From the NCBI RefSeq assembly GCF_002865645.1, contig NW_020194693.1, positions 868,001-932,000 on the forward strand: 64,000 nucleotides of DNA, read 5' to 3'. Under the pieces are notes generated by a model, which had not been told where the DNA came from, did no database searches, and saw only the letters and a list, made by a program, of their open reading frames with translations. The translations under genes and the position numbers were made by a program. This document shows, one piece after another, positions 1 to 9,699 of this stretch (the first letter of the stretch is position 1; every line of letters starts with the position of its first letter). Origin of the DNA: Hyaloscypha bicolor E (Eukaryota; Ascomycota; Leotiomycetes; Helotiales; Hyaloscyphaceae).

Positions 1-71
1 ACCTCCGTCAACTTCACACCAACGAGCACTTGCCCTACCAAACAGACAGATACGCAGATAATTCAGCCAAG

Positions 72-126
72 GTATGCTTTGGAATTTGAGAGGAATTGAA
101 GGTGCAGAGTGCTGATCGAGGGGTAG
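72..126 (+). other. Probable 5'-UTR intron of the small Cys-rich gene
   Basis: A GTATGC donor follows a CAAG exon end, a CTGAT branch-like motif lies near the 3' end, and the GTAG acceptor ends immediately before the ATG at 127. There is no ATG in bases 1-71, so the upstream exon would be untranslated. Seen in sequence; splicing is inferred. Confidence 0.45.
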
Positions 127-401
127 ATGCCTTCCGTCGTCGAGCAACAGGTTCAGGCCCCTGAGCCCATGACCGCCAACACCTCCGACATCACTACCCA
201 ACAACCCGTATGCTCTCCTCTCCTCTTCCTTCTCCCCACTTTGTGTCTCCTGCAAGCTCTCCCCTAGCGCAATTGCTGATTGTTTCGGTGGAATAGAAGC
301 CAGCACCAGCCATGACCACAGGCGACGAGGTTGGACTCCGCGGCGGAGAGTACGGAGCCTGCGACTGCTGTGGCTGCGGATGCTCGGAGAGCTGCTGCTA
401 A
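127..401 (+). CDS. Small cysteine-rich protein, 61 aa, two exons
   Basis: The exons are 127-207 and 297-401. The 89-nt intron starts GTATGC and ends AATAG and is in phase 0, after codon 27. The spliced product is 61 residues. Its N-terminal half is polar and rich in Q, P and T. It then has an LRGGEYGA segment and ends in a dense cysteine tail, CDCCGCGCSESCC, directly before TAA. There is no signal peptide or long hydrophobic segment. Short fungal proteins with a GLRGG motif followed by a C-terminal cysteine cluster are common and mostly uncharacterised; tail palmitoylation, membrane attachment or metal binding are possible but not shown. The in-frame splice and cysteine tail support a real gene, although it is shorter than many annotation cut-offs. 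A longer frame (331-660) overlapping it looks like a shadow. Confidence 0.72.
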
Positions 402-1552
402 GCGTCCAGATCACACCCCTACACCATCGAGGCTCCGCCGAGTCGTGGCCTGTGGATTGATCGAGGAGGAGTGGATATACCCGGTGGTAATTGACGGTTG
501 CGTTGCTGCGTTGTTTTGGACGAGGCAGATGAAAGGGATATATGAATACACATTGAAAACACACAAGTCCACGATTTCAAAATCCGACGAGCGATACTTT
601 TATTTTGGGAGAGGAAGGAGGAGAGCAGAGAACTTCAGGTACCAGAGGATCAGCCGCTAAGGGCACACCAAAATACAGGGGTACCCAGCACCTCCTTGGA
701 GAGTTTGAGGGGGAGCCAAGGGCAATCTCTTCCCTTTCTTTCTTAATACCAGTTCCCCGGGGACCAGTAAAGTCCACGATCAGCCAGCGGTGTCTATGGG
801 CGTGTGGGGATTGGAGACAAGTGTCTGAGTCAGTGATGCTTTGCGTCCTGCTGCCTTCATTGAGCACCAGGAAGTCCCTCGACCGGCCATATCCATCCGT
901 TTGTACTCGGCATCAAAGTTCTCATCTGTCTTCACCAGACCCTTATCAATCTCATCCAATCGTAGGTCAACAAACGAGTGAAGAAGATGCCTAATCAAAG
1001 GATTGGTGCTTGTACCCACGTGGTACCCACGTAGTACTCCAGTACAAGCGCGTGGCCTTCAGCTACTGGGTGCCGCGTTGTCACATCCCGTTCTATCACA
1101 TTCTCTTCCAAAACGCATCCTACCAAATGCACTTTCTCATGCGCTCCGTCGCTTTAACATTTTAAGGCAGAAAAATTTCTCTATGAAGTACTGTAACAAA
1201 TCCGATCCCAAGCAGGAAGTCACACGCTCGGCAACTTCCCCGCCGTCTATTTTATTTCTGATGTTTTGGGCAGAAATTATGGGGATCGAACCAAAGAAAG
1301 TCTTGCCAGCAAGTAGCTCAGGGTTTATGCATGCATTAGTTTTCTAGAGAGAGAGAAAAAGGAGTGGCATGAGGCTGAAAGCTGCGGTCCGGAATGGATG
1401 TTTTAGTGCTTGGGCTCCACGGATACTTGATGCGGCTGAGGCCAGCGGATTATTTCTATATTTATGGCAATTTTCATTGTTTAGGTCAAGTTGGGCGGCG
1501 GCGGGGGAAGTAAAGGAGCCTTACCGCTGCAAGGGAAAAACTTGTGCAAAGG
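402..1552. other. Intergenic region without a recognised gene
   Basis: This stretch holds the 3' side of the Cys-rich gene and the upstream region of the MARVEL gene. Several unspliced frames overlap on both strands. One minus frame (1019-780) has fairly protein-like composition (DEIDKGLVKTDENFDAEYKR) but starts at GTG and matches no family I recognise. The only notable site is a GTGGTACCCACGTAGTAC-like short repeat near 1018-1036. Confidence 0.4.
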
Positions 1553-1558
1553 TATAAA
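1553..1558 (+). promoter_or_regulatory. TATA-like box upstream of the MARVEL gene
   Basis: TATAAA lies 120 nt upstream of the ATG at 1678 and is followed by a long C/T-rich tract, as in many highly expressed fungal promoters. Position and composition are seen; function is inferred. Confidence 0.4.
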
Positions 1559-1677
1559 GCTCTCGTTCTCCCTTGCATTCCTCCTCTTCAACGTTTCTTC
1601 TCACCCTAGCTCCATCTTCACTCCCCGAGTCTCTTCATTTATTACCATCTAATAAACATCGGATACATACAAACGAA

Positions 1678-2437
1678 ATGGCGGGAAGAGATCATATCCT
1701 CGAGTTGCCTAGCTTCATGCTGGCTTTCCGCAGCCTGCAGCTCGTCACTGCCCTCGCGATCCTCGGTCTCGCTGCCTACGGCATCACCTATCTCTCCTTT
1801 GATGGCATTGACCTCACTCTCTTCACTGTGCGTTCCACTCCTACCCTCCTCTTTCACCAAACGATCTATCCACCCGTCACCTCCAACCAAGCCTCACTAA
1901 CACGCGGCACAGGCAATCTCAACCATGATAATCACAATCTACATCATCGTCGCCCAAACCGGTGCCCCAATCATTTACAACTACTGGGCAATCCTCGGCC
2001 TCGACATCTTCGCTATTGTTTTCTGGATCATCTCATTCTCGCTTCTCGCCTCTGAAGTTGCCGGATATTCGATCGTCACATACAGCTCTAGCGATTGTAT
2101 CTACTCCTCCGCTGGGGTTTGCTACTACAAGCGCAGTCAGGCTTTGAAGAATTTGGAGAAGCGGGAGACGACGAATGTTTATACTTACCGCAATGCTATG
2201 GCTGCTGCCAGTGGCCTTGGAGGATTGGAATTGTAAGTTCTTCTGAGCTCGAGAAAAAAGGGAGGGAGGCTAATGGTGAACAGTATCTTCTTCGTCGTCA
2301 CCCTCGTCATGACAGCTATTGGGCTTCATCGCCATCGCCAGGCTGGTAGGCATTGCTTGCCTGGTCGCTCTGCTGCCGCACTCACAGAAGCGAAGAACGA
2401 GATGCCTCAGGGCGAGTATCCTGTTGCTTCTGCATAA
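1678..2437 (+). CDS. MARVEL-domain integral membrane protein, 207 aa
   Basis: There are three exons: 1678-1827, 1913-2232 and 2284-2437. Intron 1 (85 nt) has a GTGCGT donor, a CACTAAC branch and a CACAG acceptor. Intron 2 (51 nt) runs from GTAAGT through a GCTAATG branch to ACAG. Both preserve the frame, and intron 2 interrupts the fourth membrane helix. The product has four hydrophobic segments at about residues 14-39, 51-70, 75-101 and 157-171. After segment 3 there is a loop with two cysteines (SSDCIYSSAGVCYY), followed by the polar RSQALKNLEKRE stretch typical of fungal MARVEL proteins. The tail is short and polar. MARVEL proteins organise membrane domains and vesicle trafficking in the plasma membrane or secretory system. 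No paralogue or operon-like context is seen. The family call is confident; the exact role is unknown. Confidence 0.85.
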
Positions 2438-2722
2438 TGTTGGCATCAACATCGCTTTGCACTCTCGACCCGCACCTGCCACAGAATGCTAAATTCTTTG
2501 GATCAGAGTTGCTGGACAATGGCACGAGCTGGCTGGTAAATGGTAATGGTGGAGAGGTAGTTTCGCTGCTTAAAGGATATACCCACTCTCAAATTAATCG
2601 AACAATCCTACTCGCTGTCCTTTCTGTCTCCCTTGAAACAACGTTTCAATTATCCCCTGTCTACTTTCTCCTTTTTTCCTTCGATCACGTTCTTCCCTCT
2701 TTCCCCGAAATCCAGGGGTAGT

Positions 2723-2730
2723 TCACGTGA
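2723..2730. promoter_or_regulatory. TCACGTGA palindrome (CACGTG E-box class)
   Basis: A perfect 8-bp palindrome of the bHLH/Cbf1-type binding class. It lies 286 nt downstream of the MARVEL stop, so any target gene is unclear. Confidence 0.3.
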
Positions 2731-4563
2731 TGTGTTAGTGACCCCTCACGCCACCGTCACCTTCTGCACCTTCAAGCTATCGTCATGCCACAGCCCTAAA
2801 ATCCCCCGCATTGCAAGCCTTTGTGCAGAATCGATATTTGTAGACGAAGCGTGTATCACCATGGCGTCCAATCACTTAGCGTTACCAGTCGCTGATTGAG
2901 AGCTTAAGCAGAGAAGCTGATAAGCTGCAGCTTAAACGGGTACAATAGTTCACTTTTCGCCCATCTGTATAAGCACCCTCTTTCGCTCTTAGACAATTCG
3001 CAACACGAACTTGACAGAGAGTGATCCGATCAAGGGAGCATGCTCGTTTCTATTGTATTGTGTTGTGTTGTGAAGCTGGGATTCTTTGATGTAAGATTAC
3101 CAGGCATTCAGAACTTTCATTTAGCGAAGAAGGCTTTGAGGGGAACGCTCAAGGATTGAGATAGTAAACAGGGCTTCAAGGATTGAAGATTGACTGAACG
3201 ATATTTACTGTCAATATCTGGGTTATTGTTAACTTCCTGCGGAACCATTCCATTTGCTTTGCAACCACGAACACAGTTGGGGCGATCTTGCGGTTTTTGA
3301 CAGCACACCTTTGTACCTCTCTGTTCAAACCAACAGTTCCCAGCTCCGAGTTCAAACAGGCGAGGCCCAGTTCTCTGGTAAATGGCACCGGCTAGGTTCA
3401 CTATTGTGTCTGCACTTCCGCCCCTTCACCTCGTGCAGTTCTCCTTTGTACCAACTACCTTTCCTTCCACACCCAGTTAACAACCCACAAACAATATTCC
3501 CCCACACACAATGAATCTACCTTAACGCCGCCACCGACGCACCCTCCCACCTGACATACATCCCCCACTCTTTCTCAACCTTCCACCCATCCGCCATCGT
3601 AGCCTGTTCCTGCACCTCGGCGAAGGCTCCAGCATGCCCACTCCTGACAGCGGCCCCGAGTCCAGTCTTCACTTTTGGGGTGGGAGATAACAATAGCTGG
3701 TTTTTGTGTTCCAGAGAGGGGAGAGGGTATCAGGTCGTGCGGAATGCGGGGAGAAAGGAGGACTAGGGGCTTTGTCTTGCGGCCATGGGGTTGGCTGTGC
3801 TTGATTATGTGAGGAAACCACCGGCTGTGGGGGAGTATTAGTGAAGAAGAAGTTTGGAGGCGTTGCATTGGGGATGAAATTGTGGTTCTTGGATATTTGG
3901 GTCGGTGGTGGGAGTTCTGATTCTTTATGTGAGCATGAGGTTTAGTCGATAGGTGGCTGAGGAATCCTAATGGAAAAGGAGAAGTGATGAGTTTCTCGTC
4001 GGACACGAATATAATTGCCCTCGACCTCGACAATGGGCTCTCCACATGCAGACAGGACTGAGATGTCTCTCGGCGTAGCCTCCACTAAAATATATGCCCC
4101 TTCCCTTTCTTACTAGTTTTCCATTGTACAAGTTCCAAGTGGAACAGTGAACTGCCGCCACCTTTTCGGCAATCCCTCTGAGCTAGAAGGGTCCAGTACA
4201 CGGATATTGAAAGAAAGGAAAAAAGTGAATCGCCTCAATTTAAAGGTTCCACGAAAGGAGGATAGAGCGAACAGCCGCGAAAAAATATAAAGCTCAGTTG
4301 TGGGGAGGTTGAAAAAATGGGTATAATACCTAGGAAATGCAGATGGCAACTCTACATGTGCTATAGTAGCTTGCCGCTCTTTGATCTATAGCCTTCTTGT
4401 ATGAGGTTACAGGCAGGATGAGTCTGTGAAGTGCTTCTAGAAATAGGCAGGAATGTGTAGGAAATGTAACAGGTAGAATTTGACAGCAGTAAGGCACTTG
4501 AAAATAAAAAAAGAACAGGATGTAATGATGGTAGGATTGGAGTAGGAAAGAGACAAAAGCATC

Positions 4564-4571
4564 TCACGTGA
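4564..4571. promoter_or_regulatory. TCACGTGA palindrome (CACGTG E-box class)
   Basis: Second perfect copy of the octamer, 203 nt beyond the 3' end of the Clr5-TPR gene. Occupancy is not shown. Confidence 0.3.
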
Positions 4572-4773
4572 CGTTACTACTTTTCGTCTGGACTCGGAGG
4601 AAACGTTGGGAAGGGAGTTTCTTTTGCTAATGGCGATTTTGGAAGGGCCTCAATCTAATATTATTGATCAAAGAGAGACATATTGCATTATGTGTTATCT
4701 TAGCTGCTATTACTCTCCGTATGGTTTATTCATGTGACTCAATACACGCCTCGTCACTCTTGCTCACCCACTC

Positions 4774-6852
4774 TCACTCTCCCCAAGCTCGTCTAAAGTA
4801 TTGTTTCGCATCATCACCGTTTCCCATATCCCTCAAGCAACGCGCTATCTCTTCACACGTAATCCACACCTCACGATGCCTCTCTCCAAGCACCCGACCC
4901 TGCCTTTCCAACACCTCCATCAACATATCCCTCGCCTCCTTGAATTTTCTCTGGAGACTCAGTGTTCTTCCAAGACGAACAATTGTGCGCAGCGTGTTTG
5001 GATGATCAGGTCCCAAGATAGGGGTTTGACGTTGGAGTATATAGCACTCTAGCTCCTCGCTCTCTTTGAATCGGCCTTGCATACACAGCGTATAAGCCAG
5101 ATCTCCAATTCTATCAAGAGCCCGAAGATCATCCTGTGGGCGCTGCTCGTCCACCACCTCTCGGAGGAGAGTTTCGCCTGCAGAACGTCGATTCAACGCT
5201 ACCAAGACTACAGCCCAGAAAGCCTTCGCCGCGAGAGTATCCCTTTGGAATCTTCCTAGCTTCTTGGATTGCACTCGATACACCTCTCCAGCTAGCTTCT
5301 CAGCCTCGACATACTCCGCTAGGGCATACAGGATCTTTGACATCAGACTGGTTATGCTGATAGTGGCCAGGTCCGTAAAGCCAAGATATCTCCCAGCGCG
5401 CCTGCGTAGATCATTGATTTCAGTTTTTGCAGTGTAATACCGGCCTTGACAAGCTATAGCGTCGATTCGGGACATGTTTGCAAGAAGAGTGGTTCGGTTG
5501 TATTTGCCGAAGGTGTGTTCGCAGGCTACTTCGACTTGACTGGCCAAATGCTCGGCCGCTGAATAGCGGCCTTGGGCCTTGAGAAGAGATGCCAAGTTGT
5601 CTAGCGTTCGGATAGTCTCAGTGTGGTGGAGCCCATGTACAGCGTGCAGTTTATCAAATTTAAGACTGAGTTCGTCTTCTTCACTTGCTCCGTATCGCTT
5701 GGCAGGCGCAGAAGTGGGTGGACTGGCTTCGGCATTCGTTGGTGAGTGTGCTTCAGGAATGGCCGCTTGGTTGGATCCAAAAACCTCATCCGAGGTGCAT
5801 TCCGGGGCCTGTGGTGGTGGCATACTCTCGACACTGTCCCAAGAGAACTCGTTTTGGAGGATACGAGGATCAATGTGAGTCGCTAATGACGATTGGGAGT
5901 TTGCACAGGTTCCAAACTGGACAGATGCAACTGGTGAAGTATTCCACATAGGTGCTGTTGCATAACTGACGTCGTAATCAACGGAGTTGAAACTATAGCT
6001 GGAATTCATGGAATGGAATTCCCGGCCAGTCGATAAAGGTTCCTTGAAAGTGCTCACTAGAGTGGTGCTGCCAGAAATCTGCTGCTCCTGAAGCAGAAGA
6101 TGTTGTAAGGTGATCATATCATCTGCAACGGGGAAAATAACATCATTGACAGCAGTCGAGTTCGGCGACCATTCTTCGGGAGGTGTGTAGTAACGTACAT
6201 CTGGAGGGGTGGCTATAATTGACTATCAGCGAAACTGCCAATTGCACTCTAAATGCTAGGATCCTTACCTACGTCTGGGCTCCTACTCGGGGCGTGGCAA
6301 CTCCCGTATCTTGCACTGGCTCGATTTATGCTATTTGTACGTCTTAGCGGGGGCGCACAAGCCAAGAGGGAGTGAGAAGAAAGTAGGTGTGGGGTGTAAT
6401 ACTGGGCCTGGTCAACAGGGCGACCTCTGACCTCGAAGCTGCTCTCCTTTCCCTGTAGAGACCGGAAGTGTCGCTTTCGAATAATCGCTTTCATCTCCCG
6501 CATCTTGATTTTCTTGTCAAACCCCCACACACGAATTCGATCCTTGAATTGCTTTTCTCTGGCAGACATACTTGTTAGTGAATGCCATACACGGTGTTCA
6601 GGGGAATGGATGAAGTAAATGATTCTTGTCTTACGTCGCAAAAAAGTCATGTTGACGTTTGAACAACTCAACTACTTCTTGCAATTTTCTGCCTTTGACA
6701 CAATACAGTAGTCTGATATTCTCCTTGTGGGAATTCCATTCCGACCGGGTGTGGGTTCTCGCGGGTGGATCAGTGTTCTGCGGTCGAGGCTGCAAGCATA
6801 GAAGATCACTCGAGGACAAGGCTGCAGGATCCAGATCGCCGATAGCTTCCAT
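4774..6852 (-). CDS. Clr5 domain and TPR-repeat protein, 652 aa
   Basis: There are three exons on the minus strand: 6852-6635, 6570-6269 and 6212-4774. The introns are 64 nt (GTAAGA, CACTAACAAG) and 56 nt (GTAAGG, ATTATAG), and both keep the frame. The N-terminus carries a fungal Clr5 domain at about residues 39-100: W..HKENIRLLY, then LQEVVELFKRQHDFFA, then KQFKDRIRVWGFDKK; intron 1 falls inside it. A disordered linker (TPPDVRYYTPPEEWSP) follows. From about residue 350 there are tandem TPR or kinesin-light-chain-like repeats, with patterns such as HTETIRTLDNLASLLKAQGR and LGPDHPNTLRTIVRLG. The Clr5 domain is named from an S. pombe silencing factor and is presumed nuclear or nucleic-acid associated; TPRs mediate protein binding. 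The start is the first ATG before the domain. The 5' end lies only about 0.3 kb from the AT-rich block. Confidence 0.88.
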
Positions 6853-7324
6853 GTTGGGCCCAGCTGCCTGCGGCTGGTGAGCGTGGGAATTGGGATCGCG
6901 TCCCAAGAGATGGAGAAGGAATGCAGGCAGACATATTGAGGAAATCTTGAAAATATTGTAGAAGAAAGTGATGATGACCAGAGGGACGCGAACCTGCAAA
7001 AGTACTCTGCAGAAAGCGGCTGTGCAGCTCCTCGCTTACCACGCCCTCTTTCAATAGGCCAAGAGTTAGGGCAGGATTTTAGGCGATAAATACGGAAAGC
7101 CATAAGGATCACTCGTCCAAGCGAACTTTTCGAATCCGGTTTTCGACTTTTGATATCCGACTTGGCCCGTACTCATTCCATTAAAAATCACCCATATATT
7201 ATGCCCCCTCTTTCTGTGCCTCTACTTATTATTACTACTTAAAATATCACTCTCTCTTTAATTCTTATTTATATATATATAAGAGAGGAGCAAAAAATAA
7301 AGAATTAGTATATTAAAGAATTAG

Positions 7325-7360
7325 ATTAGATTAGATTAATAGCTATTAATCTAATCTAAT
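7325..7360. repeat. Perfect 36-bp palindrome (18-bp arms)
   Basis: The arms ATTAGATTAGATTAATAG and CTATTAATCTAATCTAAT meet at AG|CT. The palindrome lies at the junction between the gene island and the AT block, within TAATC/GATTA-rich low-complexity DNA. Confidence 0.7.
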
Positions 7361-7498
7361 TATGAAATGTATTTATTAATTGTATTCTATTTATATATTA
7401 ATTTAGTTAATTATAATTAATCTAATTAATCTAATTAATTTAATTAATACAATTAATTCTTTAATATATTATAAGAAATAAATAGAAGTAAGAAAGAA

Positions 7499-7672
7499 AG
7501 AAAAAGGAATTAAGAGCCAAAGTAAAAAATAAAAAGCAAAAAGTAAAAAGCAAAAAGCAAAAAAGCAAAAAAGCAAAAAGCAAAAAGTAAAAAGCAAAAA
7601 GCAAAAAAGCAAAAAGTAAAAAGCAGAAAAGCAAAAAGTAAAAAGCAAAAAGCAAAAAGCAAAAAGCAAAGT
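7499..7672. repeat. Purine-rich AAAAAGC/AAAAAGT microsatellite
   Basis: Irregular tandem units of A(4-6)GC and A(4-6)GT run for about 170 bp. The Phe/Leu-rich minus-strand frames across it are low-complexity artefacts. Confidence 0.8.
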
Positions 7673-8594
7673 TTAGGGCTATAATTATTAAATTATAAAT
7701 CTTTAAATATTAAAAATTTAGTATTTTATAATATAAATTATTAATAAAATTCCTTTATCTTATTTTTTTCTTTTTTTTCTTTTTTCTTTTATTCTTATAC
7801 TTATAAAAAAATTAAAAAGAATTAAAAAGAAAATAATATTTTAAATAATAATAATAAATAGAAAATAATAATAATATATAAATAATTTTTAATAGAATAA
7901 ATATTAAAAGTCAAAAACCGGATTTGAAAAGTTTATTTAAATAAGTAATTAAAAACCAAAAAACTAAAATATTCGAGAATTAAATTATTAAAATTATAAA
8001 AATTATAAAAATCGCAAAATTAAAACTATAAATTATTTACTATTTGAAATTAGATATAGAATTATATTAAAATTATATTTAGACTTATATTTACTATTAA
8101 TAAATTATTCTTTATATATTATAATAAGCTATTTTATAAAAAACTTTTTTCTTTCTCTTTTATATATATATATATATATATCTTTAAAAAGCTTTTTATA
8201 TATTATAATAGGCTACTTTTAAAAATTCTCTTATATATTATATTAAACTATTTTAAGAAAACGATTTCTTTATTATTAAATATTAGAATTAATAATATAT
8301 AAATTATTAAAAAGTTATTATTTTTATAATATTATAATATAAAATACTTTTATAAAATAAGCTAATTTTAAAGAATAAATTACTTTTAAAGCTAATAAAT
8401 AATATAAGTAAAATATATTTATAATTAAATTATAAAATATTTATAAAGATTTAATATAAATATATTTTTAAAATAGTTTAGAATTTTATTTATAAAATAA
8501 ATTTAAATATAAATTATATTTAATTAAAATAAATAAGAAAATATATTTCTATTATAATCTAGAAATATAAATTAATTTTATTTTATATTATAAT
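7673..8594. other. AT-rich DNA, nothing recognised
   Basis: A/T-dominated sequence with short homopolymer and (TA)n runs (for example 8161-8180). No coding frame, terminal repeat or gene relic was recognised before the Copia LTR. Confidence 0.5.
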
Positions 8595-8879
8595 TATTAG
8601 TATAGCTATAGTTATTAATAGTTATATAATATAATTATATAATATAAAAGTAACTAGAAATAACAGGATATAAGTAATAAGTAATAATTATATAATCTCG
8701 TATTATATAAGTAACTCGACCGGTAAACTAGTTCCCTTTAGGCTTAGTAGATTTAGGAATTATATATTAATATTATAATACTATAATTCTTAATTCTAAA
8801 AAATAATAACTTTACTAATTAATATAACTAGTATTTCTATACTTATATAATAGTACTATATATTACTAGTAAACCGATA
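8595..8879 (+). repeat. 5' LTR of Copia copy A
   Basis: This 285-bp repeat has counterparts at 14742, 31535, 53575 and 59608. Shared landmarks are CTTTAGGCTTAGTAGATTTAG in its middle and ATATTACTAGTAAAC at its 3' end. Confidence 0.88.
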
Positions 8880-9360
8880 TTAATTAGTTTATATATATAA
8901 ATTAGAGAAGATTTTAGATTAGTTCTAAAAGCATTTAGTAGCCTAAGACAAATCTAGTCTATTTTATATTAAAGAGAGAAACTACTTATTAATTTTATAA
9001 AAGTATTTAGTAGCCTATAGAAAAAATATCTAGCTCTTACTAATTAATAAGTAGTTAGCTATTTAACTATCTATCTATTTAACTTCTATTATTCTTTAAA
9101 ACTAACTTCTTTTAGCCTTAAGACTACCTTTTTGGAAACTATCTTTTTTACTTATATAATATCTGTATCTATAGAACTCTTTTTCCGAAATATATATCCT
9201 ATATATACCCTTAAAGCTCTTTAATTATAACTTTAATTTTATTATTAAAATAAGTTCTTTAAGCTTTAGACTCTTCCAGAATTATAATATTTCACTTCCT
9301 AAATTTCTTATTATAGATAAAATATTTAAGAATAAAATATTTATTTTAATATTCTTATTA

Positions 9361-9574
9361 GGTATCTGGGTATCTGGTATTTAAACCAGGTATCTGGTAT
9401 CTTAATTAGATATCTAAACCAGGTATCGAGTATCTTAATTAGATATCTAAACCAGGTATCGAGTATCTTAATTAGATATCTAAACCAGGTATCGAGTATC
9501 TTAATTAGATATCTGAACTAGGTATTTAGTATCTGAACTAGATATCTAATATCTAAATCAGATATCTAGATACC
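9361..9574 (+). repeat. 33-bp minisatellite inside Copia copy A
   Basis: Four consecutive 33-bp units (9388-9420, 9421-9453, 9454-9486, 9487-9519) each begin AGGTATC and end TAAACC or TGAACT. Shorter degenerate units of the GGTATCTGGTATC type flank them. It lies in the 5' internal region between the LTR and the coding part. I did not find the array in copy B. Confidence 0.85.
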
Positions 9575-9699
9575 TTTATTACTAAATCCTTTCTATAAAC
9601 CTATTATAAACTATCTTACCATTAAACTCCTCCTACTATAAACTATATATATATATATATTAGAGAAAACCTAAACTCGGTTTAGTATAAATACTAATA

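Larger units (their letters stand above)
2438..4773. other. Long intergenic stretch, no confident gene
   Basis: About 2.3 kb lies between the MARVEL stop and the 3' end of the Clr5-TPR gene. It contains two TCACGTGA octamers and a TTGTG-rich tract near 3053-3072. A minus-strand frame (3401-3117) has a cysteine pattern but no ATG start. A plus-strand frame at about 3515-3763 looks protein-like only if the ATG at 3511 is frameshifted. Other frames here look like shadows. I found no signal peptide, conserved motif or convincing splice pattern. Confidence 0.4.

Noticed and set aside
331..660. 109-aa plus-strand open frame
   Set aside because: It overlaps the second exon of the spliced Cys-rich gene in another frame and has no family resemblance.
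1310..1335. TAGCTCAGGGTTT-like tRNA B-box fragment
   Set aside because: No cloverleaf stems could be formed around it.
3575..4045. 156-aa minus-strand frame
   Set aside because: No domain, Ser/Pro/His-biased composition, no splice or promoter context. Treated as a chance frame.
7461..7669. Minus-strand Phe/Leu-rich frames resembling membrane proteins
   Set aside because: They translate a purine-rich microsatellite and are low-complexity artefacts.
9361..9574. CRISPR-like regular repeat array
   Set aside because: The 33-bp units are directly adjacent with no unique spacers, and the organism is a fungus.
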